The notes under the pieces are model-generated. The model did no database searches. It was given only the letters and a program-made list of their open reading frames with translations, and was not told the DNA's origin. Of a stretch of DNA of 64,000 nt, positions 10,801 through 23,254 are shown in pieces. Position 1 is the first letter of the stretch. Every line of letters starts with the position of its first letter. The stretch covers positions 23,007,273 through 23,071,272 of the forward strand of contig NC_089589.1 in NCBI RefSeq assembly GCF_019320115.1. Direction: 5' to 3'. This DNA comes from Miscanthus floridulus (lineage: Eukaryota > Streptophyta > Magnoliopsida > Poales > Poaceae). The translations under genes and the position numbers were made by a program.

Positions 10801-12642
10801 GCTTGCCTTACTACCCTCCACTTGCCTTACCGGGGGGGGTGTGGGCCAACACAGATGGCAGTATGTGCAAACGTCACATGTAACTATTTTAAAATGTTTT
10901 TATTATATTTCTTTCAACGATTTCAAAGACCAAGGTGAGCATCACCGTCCAGTTTCACTGCAAAATCGCAAAACTGACGGTGATGGCGGTTTCTAAACTG
11001 ATGGGGATAATGTTTCTGTAGTAGTGTCTTCAAAGTAGTTTGTAGCCTAGATTCATAATATTAGTGCTAAAATAAATAACCATCTAGGTTAATTTGCATA
11101 TCCGTGTGCATAAGAAACCTAATAAAAACTACTGAAAATGCATAGATGTTATAAATTATAAATATTACATAGGGGCACTTTGTTCTTGAGCCAATTTAAG
11201 CTCAGTCAGTAATAACAAATGGTGATGATAACGATTATAATTGTTAGAACATTCTGGATGGCCAAAGAATTCCTTGCATGAATATATTTGTTTCCATAAA
11301 TAAACTACCCTCAACTAACGTTTACAATTAAATGGAAGTTACAACAAATCTTAAAGATTTTGTAGATAACTTACTAGCCCAAATGTGCATCGGGCAGTAG
11401 TGTCATGCTAAACAAATTTGTTTCTGAAGAAAAGCTACCACAATAGAAGGTGAAGCTTAGGGGCACGGCATGTAGAGACTGACTAGCTAGATAGACTATG
11501 AAGCAAATGTACAAGACTACCAACTATCTAGATAGATTGTGAAGCAAATGTGCACACATGAATACATAACATATTAAATCCTTAAATTAACTTATACGAA
11601 CCTGCTTTTTGAGCAAAGACCAGGCATCTTCTTGCTCTAGTTTGTCGACATGGTGGTAGGGAACCTCTGCCATCATGCCTCGAGCAACTTCATCTTGTCT
11701 CGTTGTAACGAGAACACGGCTTCCTCGAGCAAGTGATTTTATCAATGGAGGCTTGAGCACCTTCTCCCATGCACGGTGGTCCCAAACATCATCCATCACC
11801 AATAAGGTCTTGCACCCCTCCAGGGCTTCCTTAAGGGTGCGCTCTAGTGCAGCCTTTGTGTTTCTAGCTGCTTGATGATCTCCTTGTGCTTCAGTGATAG
11901 CTCTCTCTAGTAGACCACTGTCGCTAAATTCTTGATTGACGCTCAACCATAGTCTCTTTTCGAACTCTAATTTGATGATGTCATGGTTGAAGATCTTCTT
12001 GGCAAGGGTGGTTTTGCCAATCCCTCCAACTCCCACAATAGCATAAACCATAACTTTTTTGTGTTCATGTATGTTTTTCTCCTTCTTTGTGAGTAAATTC
12101 ACTAGATTTCTTGTGTCCTCCTCAATCTTGTCACCAACCACACCTAGCTCATCCTCCCCCGTCGTCTCACGCCTAGCGCGAAGGGAGGATTCTACCTTTT
12201 TCTCGTCGTCCTCATAAGAAGCAAGGTTGATGAAGTTGAAGGTTTTGCTACGCTTCTCAATGTCATCTAGCCTCTCATTGAGATTCTTTATGCGATTACC
12301 AATGTCATGAGCATGGAGAGGATTTCTCAAACAAAAGAGCAAGGGATTGAAGCAGCCCATATCCTTGGATGGACCCTGTTCCATGGCCTTGAGCTGGCAC
12401 AAATCAAGAATGTTGGTTGCATCATACATGGCATTCCTAAGCTCTCTAACCCATGATTGCACACTCTCGTCGCTGATGTTCCTCTTGTCAGCATCGGCAA
12501 TGAACCTCTTAAGGTCCCCGAGCTTGATGCCCATCTTTTTTATCTCATCAGGAACACCTAAGAGTAGATGCACCTCTTCTTTAGCCATCTCCGACAGCAT
12601 GTGTTGTAGGTAGGATGCTAAAGCGTCCAATACCACCGCCAT
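7853..12642 (-). CDS. NLR1: CC-NB-ARC-LRR disease-resistance protein
   Basis: Intracellular immune receptor of the Rx_N/NB-ARC/LRR class, about 1003 residues. Predicted coding exons are 12642-11602, 9921-7998 and 7899-7853; together they make 3012 nt, a multiple of three. If the last intron is not used, exon 2 ends at a stop at 7954. Visible parts in order: coiled-coil Rx-like N terminus (residues 1-130, with a degenerate EDVID region YDATNILDL at 73-81), P-loop GGIGKTT (206-212), kinase-2 LLVMDDVWD (280-288), RNBS-B GSRVLVTTR (307-315), GLPL motif CDGLPLAV in exon 2, RNBS-D-like CFLQYALLPK, MHD motif NMHDVV, then about 12-14 irregular leucine-rich repeats. The 1680-bp intron falls inside NB-ARC, between RNBS-C and GLPL. 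All ATPase-switch motifs are intact, so it is probably functional. The start is the ATG shared with NLR2; an upstream in-frame ATG lies in the leader intron. Confidence 0.9.
9922..11601 (-). other. NLR1 intron within NB-ARC (1680 bp)
   Basis: Donor CAG|GTTCGT at 11602/11601 and acceptor GCTTGCAG| at 9922 join LLKKQ to VVGNEN in frame. The same donor and acceptor exist in NLR2, where the intron is 3566 bp. The DNA is AT-rich and carries a CACTA end fragment. Confidence 0.85.
10935..11026. mobile_element. CACTA end fragment in NLR1 intron
   Basis: The right edge ...GTTTCTGTAGTAGTG is the reverse of CACTACTACAGAAAC. Inside are GGTGATG and CATCACC repeats in both orientations. The equivalent fragment lies in the NLR2 intron (58815-58896), so it predates the duplication of the unit. 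Confidence 0.6.
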
Positions 12643-12796
12643 TGCTGCTTCGGTGTCTACAGAGTCAAAATTAGATAAAAATATCACGTGATTTGTTTCA
12701 AGCAAAGGTAATATTTATGGTAAAGGAACCGAGGTCCCTGTAACCATAACACTAATTATTGAAAAGTAGGCCCCTGCAACAATAGATATATAGGTA

Positions 12797-15422
12797 GATC
12801 TACAATGAGAAACACAGCTATAGAAAAAGATTACAGGGGCGCCCGGCAGACGGATGAAACCCTAGCAGCGCACCTGGCGGACGCCCTCAACCCGCCGCCG
12901 CCGACCGCCCCACACCGGTGGCCCCGGCCTTCACCCCCCTCCTCCTCCCCGCTCCCCTCCCCTCCCTACAGCCTCCCATCCCGCACATCCAACCCCTCCC
13001 ACAGCCTTCGGCGTCGTGGGATGCGCCTCCACCAGGGAGCCGCTGCTAGAGCTCGCCCAGCCGTGCGCCGTGGCTGAGCCCGCCCCCGCCAGATCCGGCG
13101 CTGGGGCGCCGTCACTGACGCCGGGAGCCGCAGTCATGGCCGCCTTCGACACCACCCACGCCGGATCTGGAGTTGGGGCGCCATCGCTAGCTCAATCAGC
13201 ACCCGCGCCGCCGCCAACGCCGGGTGCCACCACCGTGGCTGCCACCGAGTTCGCCACTGCTGGATCTGGCACGGGGGTGCTGCTGCGACCTCCCTCAATG
13301 CCCATGATGCCATCGACGGCGGACGCCACTGTGCACACCCCCACAGGGCCCAAATCCATCGTCGACCTGTCGGTGCCGGCCACGGACGCAAGGATGGAGG
13401 ACGAGTCGTTGGTCATCGTCGAGGACATCCTGGAAGTCGAGGATGAGGAGGAGGATGCCACATGCTCGGGCAGGTCATCGTCGTCCTCCCTCTCCGTGCA
13501 TGTCGCCCCCTTTTTCCCCAACCGTCGGTCGGCTAGCAGCTCCGACGACGAACTTGCTTCTTCTGCCATGCGCTTGTCATACCTGGATGCCGCTCGCAAG
13601 GCTCTTCGGGCCACGTCTCCAGCTGGGGCTCCGGGCGCAGCACATAGCACAGCCGCCGTGGAGGAAACCCGTCCAGCGCCTACAAGGGGGAAGCGGCTTC
13701 ATCGGCGCAGGACTAGTGCGTCCGACGGACTCCGCCGCGGGACTTCACCATTGCACGCTGCGCGGGTACTCATGCAGCGTGGCCTAGGTCTACTGCCGGT
13801 GGCAAGAGTGCCGGTGCACCAGCGCCTCGGACCGCGACGTAGGGCGTCAGTGCCTGCGACATCCCGGCAGCCCCATCGAGGGCCCAACATCGACGCTGAT
13901 GGATTCCAGATTGTCAAGAGTCGTTGTCACCGGGGATGTCCGGGGAGAATGACACCCAAACGACGCCACCGTCACGTCCCACTGGAGCTTGTAGGTCTCT
14001 GCTTCAATTGCCTCGTGCACGACCACATCGCCGCTCAGTGTCGCTCCCCGTCCCGTTGCCTCCACTGCTGGGGTACCGGGCATCGGGCCAGTGCGTGGGG
14101 GCGTGGTCGTTGGCTAGAGTGCAAGCAAGGCCCTTTGCCGGCTCGCAAGCCTTCGCCCTCGGAGGTTGGAATCAGCAGGGCAAAGGCGCATCACTTTGCT
14201 GGTCCTAGGTGGCCCAGCTTGTCGCCGGGATGTCGCGCCGCGACAAACCTGGCGCCAGCACCGTCATCGCACGGTTGTGTGCAGCAGTGACCGCCATCGT
14301 CGCCGCAACAGCTCCACAACAGCAGGTTGCCACTATCACCACCCCTAGGCGACACTGATAGCCATCCCAAGGTCCAGGTCTTCGTCGTCCCAAGGAACGT
14401 GGAGCTCGCCGTGTCTGGTGCGGACCTCTCCCTTGTTCTCGTTGCACTAGCCAGTGGAAATCAGCCAGCTGTCACGCCCGCAGAGTTCTTGGCGCACCTT
14501 TCCTCGAAGTTCCATGTGTCTGAGGGGGCGGCTAAGGCCTGTGCTTGGCTCGGGAGCCCTTCTGCATGCGAGCATCTGCAGGACGGCCACTCTAGCTCGT
14601 CGTGCGATAGAGCTAGACTTGAGGACGGGGCAGACTTGATGTTATGGAGTCGGCCGAGGCAGCTGCCAACGGCAGTAGACACAATGTTGGTTCCAATGCT
14701 GGTTTAAGCGGCAATCCAAGGTCCGCCCCCAACCGTCGCTCCGCTTCGGAACCAGGCCATGTTGCGGTGACGACCACGGACTTGGTCGACAACCCTCCTG
14801 GCGACGTCCAGCCGACATTCGACAACGAGGACAGCAGCGTGCAGAACGTGCTTTCCACCCCTCCCCGACCGGCGCAGTCGAGGTCGATTGAAGAAGCGAT
14901 CGAGTCGCGGATCTGCATCCCTCTACAGTCCCCCATCATCCGAGCCGGCCCCAAGCTCAGGAGGCCCAAGACGCCGAAGTCGGGGTTCACGATGAGGCGT
15001 AGCGAACGCATCGCTAGGAACCTGCGCGCAGCAAACTCCACGCTACAGGCGCAGAATGTTCTGAAGCAGAAGCTCGGTATCGCCGTCGGCTACAACGAGG
15101 TGGACGATGGGATCGTCGAAAAGTTTCGGGCGACCTTTGCGGTCCCTTTGTCGGCCAACTAGTAGGAGGCATTGGAGGCGCTGTTTGGGGATGGATTCGA
15201 TCTGGTGGCCATGAACCTGGATATGGTCGGGTTTGATGCCGAGGATATTTAGGCCTTTGTGCTTAGCTTATTTGTCGCAAAATGCAACTGTGTAAATCAC
15301 AACCACGTGTGTTCGGTCGCTGGTCTCTGTAATCAGTGGATTACCATGGCCAGCTTAGATTTGTAACGAACTCTACTTCTGCTTAATGAGAAACATGCCA
15401 CGGCATGATCTCGAAAAAAAAA
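12797..15422 (+). mobile_element. LINE-type (ORF1-only) retroelement insertion
   Basis: A 2.6-kb GC-rich insertion ends in a poly-A tract and is bounded by the 13-bp direct repeat AGATATATAGGTA (12784-12796 and 15423-15435). The equivalent site near 60435 in NLR2's leader intron is empty, so the boundaries are well supported. It encodes a degenerate ORF1 with zinc knuckles but no endonuclease or reverse transcriptase, so it is non-autonomous and would have needed a LINE's enzymes in trans. Confidence 0.85.
13016..15162 (+). pseudogene. LINE ORF1-like protein with CCHC knuckles, frameshifted
   Basis: A nucleic-acid-binding ORF1-type protein spread over three frames (13016-14290, 14327-14707, 14644-15162). 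The first frame is Ala/Pro/Ser-rich and ends with a zinc knuckle CFNCLVHDHIAAQC (CX2CX4HX4C) followed by a second, CLHCWGTGHRASAW, in which the last Cys is replaced by Trp. The third frame carries the basic motif MRRSERIARNLR, which I associate with the C-terminal region of grass LINE ORF1 proteins. Frame changes and the lost Cys indicate that it is inactive. The product would have been an RNA-binding chaperone of retrotransposition. Confidence 0.65.
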
Positions 15423-15654
15423 AGATATATAGGTATTAGAATAATCACATTTAACGATAACTGAAGGGCCAGGCTGGGTACTTTTGGTACCAGACCTGGC
15501 ACCTTGATTTGCATTAAGGTACCAATCTCAACCCGCCACCCGTGTGTGAGTATATTTGTGAGTGCAAGACGAATAACACCTCCAATAAAAATAAGAAAGA
15601 AAGAGGATGGAAAGAAAAAAACAGAAAGAGCTGGGAGAGACTAGGCATATGCAC

Positions 15655-16540
15655 CTTGATTTGCAGCGGCGAGAGAGAATGCTGTGTCCTTCAGTTCCTT
15701 GATCTGTTGTGGAGTGGAGCAAGAGGACTGGCCGGGCCAGGCTGGGGGTACATTTGTCACAGAGATGCCAAATTGTTAGATTTGTGGTTGATGTATAATA
15801 GTGTATATAAGCGAGTACACAAGTTTGAAGTAGATCTTGGACGCAGAGCTAGCTACGCATGAAAAATTGAATGCAGAGAAATAAGGCGTCGAGGAAACGG
15901 ACCTGTTGAGCGATGGCTGGAACTGGAAGTACGTTGGACCAAGTGCAGGCGTGGTTTGTGGAACGGCACCTGCTGCCTAGCAGTTGCAAAGGTTGGAGAT
16001 TGGCCGGATCCGCGACCAGGCGTGGAACGCCACCTGCTGCCTAGGCGTGGTTTGCAGCCGGTAGAGAGAGGATAATCTGTGTGCTTCAGTTCCTTGGTCT
16101 GTTGTAGAGTAACGCAAGAGGACTGGCCAGGCCGCGCTGGGGTTTACAGTCATCGATCACCATAGAGATGCCGAATTGTAAGATTTGTGGTTGGTGTATA
16201 TATATAGTAGTATATATAAACGAGTACACAAGTTTGTAGTAGATCTCGGACGCAGAGCTAGTTACGCATAAAAAAAATAATTGCAGAGAAATACAACGTC
16301 AAGGAAACGAACCTGTTGAGCGATGCCTGGAAGCCTGGAACAGGAACGAATCCCGGCGTGGTTTGTGGCAACTGCTCTGCTTGACGGACGCTGGCGGAGG
16401 TGGTGGTGAATGGGCTGATGGCCAGGGTTGCTGCTAGCCGGCGCCGGAGGGGGCGGACAAGCTGAAATGGACTTAAGCGAAGAACAGAGGAGATGTGAGG
16501 TGGTTAGCGACGACTAGAACTGCCGTTGCTTCTCTAGGCA
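15655..16540 (-). promoter_or_regulatory. NLR1 leader region with duplicated first-exon candidates
   Basis: Two diverged copies of a roughly 410-bp segment lie in tandem; the shared CCTGTTGAGCGATG sits at 15902 and 16312. Each copy holds a splice-donor context CAACAG|GT on the minus strand (donors at 15902 and 16313). The upstream copy is the likely leader exon, about 16313-16540, ending just downstream of the TATA box. The arrangement is conserved in NLR2 (61540-62385). Confidence 0.55.
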
Positions 16541-16564
16541 GCTTGAGATGAGGAACGAAGGCAA

Positions 16565-16572
16565 CTTTATAG
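16565..16572 (-). promoter_or_regulatory. Putative NLR1 TATA box
   Basis: CTATAAAG on the minus strand, within ggccaaCTATAAAGttgcc, lies about 30 bp before pyrimidine-rich leader sequence. The identical box sits before NLR2 at 62409-62416. It is a prediction from position and conservation only. Confidence 0.55.
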
Positions 16573-16916
16573 TTGGCCATGGTCGCCCAGTTAACTGAGC
16601 TGGTAGTGGCAGGCAGAGTCTGAACATCTTCAAATACTTCAAATAAGTTATAGTCTTACAGATGGTATCAGGGTCAATAATTTTGGTATAAATTTATCTT
16701 CATGCAAATTCGTATTAAAAAAATTATGAATTAGTTTTTTGACCACACTTCTTTTCAGAAACGGGCTTGCCACCTCTGTTAATTGTTATGTCTAGGTCCT
16801 AGTTTTCTCTTTAACCATTCGTATGAACGCCTTCTTTTATTTGTTCATGTCACTAAAAAAGAGCTTAGGTCCTAGTAGTATTGCTTTCCACAAGTTGATT
16901 AAGTTGAAACACAGCT

Positions 16917-17393
16917 TGCACGCCAGCGCTCAATACGTTGAATTTATTATAACACAGGATTATATTTGTAGTATTGTTTTATATAACGTAGAATGGTAAA
17001 AAATAAGTTACTAATATTGATATTACATAATTTTTTATTCAAAATGTATAAGCTTATTCGGAATACCAAATTATGAAATCTATTATCATGGAGTGTTAAT
17101 ATAAATTAAAATTAATAATTGGTGATATTGCTATTGATTTGGTAGGTGAACATTTTTCCATGTTTCATAATCTATTAAAATAAATATTTATCCTATGTAT
17201 ACATGTGAAAGATAATATTATGCTTAATTTTAACTTCATGGTTGTTGAATGTTAAATTATTTTTTTTGTAATAGCATATATTAGTATTTAATGTAGATTT
17301 GAGAATTTTTATTTGTTTCTTTATAATAGCCGTGGTAGAAAAAATATAGAGCTGTTACATTATATGCAATTTCATAATAGCGTATATGGGTAT
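16917..17393. other. AT-rich spacer left of the gypsy insertion
   Basis: No gene. Homology with the NLR2 unit stops at about 16916, where unit 2 goes straight into the glyoxal-oxidase module. The last 30 bases (TTCATAATAGCGTATATGGG) resemble the 60-bp minisatellite that continues after the retrotransposon at 32764, so the element landed inside that repeat. Confidence 0.55.
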
Positions 17394-20300
17394 TGTAACA
17401 ACCCAAAAATCCATACACTAAAAAATACCAACTATAAAATTTTTCTTAGAACTCCCATGTGTTGATGAGTGTCATGTATAGAAACCCAACCTAAGAGATG
17501 CATTAGGTCTAACCGCAACCCAAGTCAACACATAAGCATGGCATGTCATTAGTTAATTGTGTCTATTTAAATTCTAACAAATAAAGTATTGCATACATTG
17601 TTAATTCAAATTGTGATTTGGATTTCCATTTGCTTTATGATATGCTTAACAACTCCATTAATGTAATAAACCATAAAGTAATTATTAATCAAATCAAAAG
17701 AATAAATGCTTAAAGAGAAAACTATTTCTATTTTTGTATAACCAAAACTACACCTATTTTGTTATACAAAATAGCTAAATAAATTCCTAATATATATATA
17801 AAAGAATGTTGTGGGCCTCATATCTACAACTCCAATAAGGTACACCAATTTTTGAATTCAAATTCCAAATCAAATTGGAATTCAAATAAAGAAGAAGGGA
17901 AACAAAATAGAAAAAAAAAAGCTAAACCAGCCCAGTCGGCCCAGCCTGCCTTCTACCACCAGCCGGCCCAGCTCGCCGTCACCGGCTTCGCTGGCCCACG
18001 CAGCCACCAGCAGGCCTGGCCCGACCGCGCGCGGCCCACGCAGCCAACCGCACGCCACCACGCTGTCGCCTTCTCCCCACACTGGCTGACGAGTGGACCC
18101 CCGGCGTCATCCCCTTCCTTGGTCCCCTCCTCTGTTTCTGGCAAAAACAGAACGCAGATGTCGTGGGAGGGAATCCGACGCCACCTCAGCCCTTCTCCGC
18201 CGTCCGTGCCTCACAACCGACTGCGAAGCCATTGGATAGGTGCCACGTAGGCACCGGCTGCCCGACAGGGTCACGCACAATGCATGACCACTGCCGCCCG
18301 CCTGCCATGGCCATGGCCGAGCCATGCTCTTGCCCCCTCCCTGTCCCCCACCTTCTCGACCACAGAGCGCGGATTCGATTTCGCCATTGCACCCACGATC
18401 ACGTCGCGACCCCGTAGCCCTAGCCTCGATGCGATCACAGCCCTCCGCGCGCACCTGGCCATCTCCAACCGCTCGTCCATGCCGTGGCCGAAGCTCCGGC
18501 TACAAAAGCCTCGGCTCGGGAGCCCCTAGCGCCCTTCCATCGCCCCGCCGCCACTTGTGGCCATCCACCAGACCACCCAGCATGAGGGCCGAGGGGAGGA
18601 GAAGAACAAAGAGGGCGGAGCCGCTGCCGGAAGGAGGACCGGGAGATCACCGAAGCCAGAGCGGGCGACACTGCACTGCACTGCCTCTGGAGCTACATGG
18701 CCGTGACCCGCCACCGCACCGCCATCCTATCGTCTACGACACCTACGATGAGCCTCTCGCTGCTGAGACCCCTCCTAGCCCCATGGACGCCGTAGCCGAG
18801 CACACGCACGCCGCGCTCACGACGCCGCCGCCACGGCGCAGCCACCACCGGCGCACCCGACCACCTCGCTAGACTAGAACGTAGTCGTAGAGCATCACCG
18901 TGATGACTGGAAGATAGCCGCGTAGACCAAGTCGATGATAGTCAGCCACAGCCCCTTGTCCAGAGCACCAGACCACCGGCCAGAGCACTGCCACCACCGG
19001 CCAGAGCACCAGACCACCGTGGCCAGTACCGCTGGGAGCGCTTGGCGCCTCCTTGACTCGCCCGCCCTGTTCGCTGGAGCCACGGGAAACTCACGCGCCC
19101 CGCCAAACACGCTCTTGGCCACCACCATAGCCTAACCATGCCACACCGACGAGCGCCGCCACGCCAAGCCGCCGACCACCGTGGCCGATGCTCTCGAAAG
19201 CCCTGGCCACCACCTAGATCCCACCACCATGTACGCCGAGCCTCGACGGAGCTTTCACCCACGTCAATCACGCACCAGCGCCTTCGGCGAGGCTCGCTGG
19301 CGAGACACGCCACCGGCGGGAGCACACCGCTGGAGAGGAAGGGAAATTTCTTCCCTGGACCGCCCACTCGTACACCCGGTGCACATGAACCACAGAGAGA
19401 GAAGGGTGGACGCGGTCCACCGGAAGGAGAAGCAGTCCGCCGTGGATCAGTGCTTGTGTTCACTGTGGACCGCGAGCCGTGGACCATGGCCCAGTAGAGG
19501 CCCAAGGCCGTGACATGGCAGCGCCACAGCATGCCACGTGGCGGGCCAAGCCCGGCCCAGATCCAGCCCTGACCAGGCCCAGTTTGAACCCGGCCCGTAT
19601 TGACCGTTCACCTGGCCCCACATGTCAGTGGCACAGACACTCTGGACCCACATGTCAGATGCTGGCGTCACACGGGACCCACACGTCAGAAGCCAACGCA
19701 GCCAAGGTGACGTCATGCTGACGTCACGATGACATCAGCTGCTGACGTCAGCAGCCCTGGCCCCACAGGTCAGTGACCCTGCCCGTTGACCATTGACTCA
19801 CCGTTGACTGACGTTGACTTTGACCGGACCCACATGTTAGTGACCCAAGAGCCCCTAGACCCACCTGTCGGAACTGATGATGTTGATGACATCATGCTGA
19901 CCTCATGCTGACGTCAGCATGCCACGTGGACCAGTCACAGCGTGACACGTGTTAGCCCAGAATTTATTTCGGCCTTTTCCAATTTCAGAAATCATTTAAA
20001 CTTCAGAAATTCATAACTAATTCATATGACCTCAGAAAAATATGAAACCAGGACCAAAATTTATCTAAAATCAAGCTCTACGCAATGAACCCATGTTTGA
20101 GTGCATTTGGCTCTTTTGAATTTTCATTGCTTCTTTGTGCTATTCTATAGACATCGCTAACGAGACTATAATGCGATCGATGCAGACTCGGAGGAGAACC
20201 AGACGGACGAGGATCGTGAGTACCGTGAGGAGTACAGAGACGACTACACTGAAGGTGCCACATCCCACCCAATCTCGTAGCACCTATTACGCATGACTAA

Positions 20301-21864
20301 TATAGAACTGATATTGCTTTACTTTATAGTTGTAATCACCCTGTGATAGGACTTGTATGGTAGTATGCTTTCTTGATGGCCTTTACCTTGACGCAACCTT
20401 ACCCCTGCTCACCCTGCTATTAGGCTAGACACACGCTTGCTACTATATTACTTCTACTACGCTTGTACTACATTGATGCGTGGTGGAAACTAGTGTTAAC
20501 TGGACTATGGGGAGAGTGTTGCGTGTGTGACTTGGGTGCGTGGAGGGTAAGGGTTATGTCAACCAAGTTGGAGTATACGACGAGCCTAGGGCAAGTCTTG
20601 CCATGGGGTGCTACCTGGGCACCCCTAGAATGGATACCTGTGGTGGGTAAATGGTATATGAGGTGGTCCTAGGTGTGAACCTATGATGGGAGGAGCCCGG
20701 GGTGGAGGTGCTATGGTGGCACGGTAATTGGAAACCCTGACAAAGACATTCTGGCTTGGTCATCCCTAAGGACTTACTAGTACTCAGATTCATCGGAAAG
20801 CCTTACGTACCACTCGCCCTATATGGTGTGGGACGGTCAGACTACTTGGTAGGATATTGCCCCTAATGCTAGGTTGATAGCGGACAGTGTAAGGAGGTAT
20901 GGGGCGCGGAGGATTTCCCCCACACCCTTCTGAGACTTCATGGAGACCTTGTGGACCCGGCTCATGACTCACAGTTTTAGCCATCCCAGACTGGACTTGG
21001 GGTGTACCAGGGCTGAATGGTAGAGTGGCATTATCCTAGGCTAGCAAGCGACCGGAATCAGCCCAGTTGACGACGGTCAGCGAAGAAGGCAGATCTTGTG
21101 GTTATGTAAAACCTCTACAGAGTGTATGGTTGATCGATCGATACATGTGCCAACTTGTCGGCTATGGACCTTTCCTAGGTTTCGCTTAAACTAGATAGTG
21201 AGATGAGTCCATCTCTTCTTCCCCCGTGAGAGAGAGTGTCGGTCGTAGCCAGGGGCTACGGGCCTTGAGACAGTGCCGAGAGGGAGTTGGCTTGTCGACT
21301 GAGCGATGGTATGGTTAAGGTGTGGTGATGGTGTGTAGATGGTGGTATATCGATCCCAAGATCAAAACCTGGCTCTAGGAAGGGAATGGGGTGGAATGTG
21401 TGTGGGAATGGTGTTAAAACTTGACTATACTTTTATATATACTTGATATGCTAAATGCATAGGAAACCCCAGCCTTATAGGTCCCTTTTGACTATATCCA
21501 ACTTGCATCCAATTTCCACAAAGCAATGCTCATAGGGTTGGGAGTGGCCAGTACAAATCGTACTGATAAATTTTTGGCACACAGGTTCTGCTGAGGAGTA
21601 TAGCTCCGAGGAGTTTGACAGTTGAGGGATTCATTCCTACGCTCAAGTTTGGCGATCTTATCTTCAAGCTGTTCTGAATGAATGCAACTTTTGAGTCCGC
21701 CAATGCGGTGATGTAATAATTTATGTAATTCCACACTATTTGTACTCTGATATTATCGTTGTATGGATGTGATATTCGACTGGAATTTGGGTAATATGAT
21801 CTACAACGGTCTTATTACACTTCGACGCTGTGGATTTCCCTTCACGGAAATCGGGGTCGTTTCA
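17394..21864 (+). repeat. Left LTR (4471 bp)
   Basis: Runs TG...CA, with an AT-rich start, a GC-rich middle (about 18.0-19.6 kb) and a T/A-rich end. Many short frames in the GC-rich middle are spurious. Clusters of TTGAC and TGACGTCA motifs lie at about 19600-19900. In the first 200 bp it differs from the right LTR by about three substitutions; indels occur elsewhere. Confidence 0.92.
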
Positions 21865-21866
21865 GT

Positions 21867-21880
21867 TGGTATCAGAGCCA
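21867..21880 (+). other. Primer-binding site (tRNA-iMet)
   Basis: TGGTATCAGAGCCA, complementary to the 3' end of plant initiator methionine tRNA, begins two bases after the left LTR. It primes minus-strand cDNA synthesis. Confidence 0.9.
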
Positions 21881-22024
21881 TACTTGACCATAGGACGAAA
21901 CCCTTAGAAATGGACGATAGAATAGGATGTGAACAGCCCTTCTTTCGGTTATATACCGACCCTGCATTTACTTTTATGCAAGGCTTATCTATTATTGACC
22001 TGCTAACACCTGTTCCTTAAAAGC

Positions 22025-23254
22025 ATGCAGATGGCAACGAACGTCGACTGGCTGCCTCTAGGATCGCTACCCCTGGACCACGCCAAGCTTACCTTCGACC
22101 TGCGTGAGCTCAGGGGTTTTGCACAGACCCTCTGCCGAGTTCTCATCACGTTAGGTGTCCCTGATGAGCTTGTCAAGGTCACCTACACCGGGAAGCCAGC
22201 TCAGGAAGGAGGAATCGAAGGACCAGTTGTCACCTCAGTCGAGTTCCCAGCTAGCACTACCCTACCTTCTGTCCTAGCTTTCACCGAGTTGACTATAGAG
22301 GACACCGTCGAGGAGGGACTGCAAGCTATCTCACACAAGGCACTTCGCAGAGTGATGAGGGATCACTACGAGCACCTAAAGACGACAGAGTTCTGTCTAC
22401 TTCCCCTGGCCCTCGACCTCAGCCTTACCCCTAGTGAGCAAAGCTTCGCAGCCGGTAGAGTTATCTTTGCCGAGGAGGACAGATGTCTTCGTGTCTCAGC
22501 TATCCACCTACTGGAGCAGGACAGGTACGTGACCCAGCTGGAGCAGAGGAGACGTCAGGACCAGGCCCTTCAGTGGGAGTACTAGGAGCGAGACTCACAG
22601 GGAGCACAGGAGCGAGCTAGTCTACTGGAAATAGTTGCCAAGCAACAGGACGAACTCAACCATCGTGAAGAAGTCCACAGAACTGATGTTGCAGACTTAC
22701 AGGACAAAGCCGCTGACCTAGGCAACAGGAACTGCTACCTCGACAGCAAGATCTTGGAGTTATAGAGAGAGTTGGACGACAAGAAGGCCGAGTTCAACCA
22801 TAGAGGAGACAGAGAGAGATCCAAGGGGATTGATATGCTGAAGATCCAATCTCGGAACAAGACCATGACTCAAGAGCTAGAGGAGTTCAGGAAGAAGGCC
22901 GTTCGCAACCAGGGTCACCTAATCGAGGCACTCAGGCAGACCGAGTACCTACAGGACAAGTGTGAGAGGACATGGCAGGCTTGGCAGAAGTCTGACAGAA
23001 AGCGCCTCAGGGAGATGACGGGTATGTGGGATCAGCTACCCAAGGAAATTCACAGCAAGACGAAGCCTAGGATAGACGAGTTTGAGTTAGCCCTGACTCG
23101 CCTTAACCTAGATGCCTGCCCTACCCTACCTGGAGCCAAGCCTACTGAGGAGCTCGCCGAGGCCCTGAAGTACGTGTCCCGACTTCACAAGTCTGATGAG
23201 GAGATTGAGATCGAGAACAGTCGTATCCTAGCTGCGGTGTACGAGTTAGAGTAG
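22025..23254 (+). pseudogene. Extra ORF between left LTR and gag, two in-frame stops
   Basis: One reading frame of about 409 codons is broken by TAG at 22583 and 22763; the pieces are in the same frame. It starts MQMATNVDWLPLGSL near the primer-binding site, and its second half is rich in Lys/Glu/Leu/Gln heptads, predicting a long coiled coil (about 22580-23140). I do not recognise a catalytic domain. Additional upstream proteins are known from some plant gypsy lineages, but I cannot assign this one. Both stops look like CAG-to-TAG changes. Confidence 0.55.

Larger units (their letters stand above)
12657..16312 (-). other. NLR1 5'-leader intron
   Basis: Donor CAACAG|GTTCGT at 16313/16312 and acceptor CTGTAG| at 12657 remove 3656 bp ahead of the start codon. 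NLR2 has the same two sites (62157/62156 and 60316). The intron is longer here because of the LINE at 12797-15422. Confidence 0.65.

Noticed and set aside
13016..14290. 424-codon frame as a host zinc-knuckle gene
   Set aside because: It sits inside an insertion bounded by a 13-bp target duplication with a poly-A tail, and the paralogous site is empty, so it is retroelement ORF1.
18100..19720. Several frames of 80-196 codons as genes
   Set aside because: They lie in the GC-rich middle of the left LTR, appear on both strands, and change frame in the right LTR copy (28950-30500).
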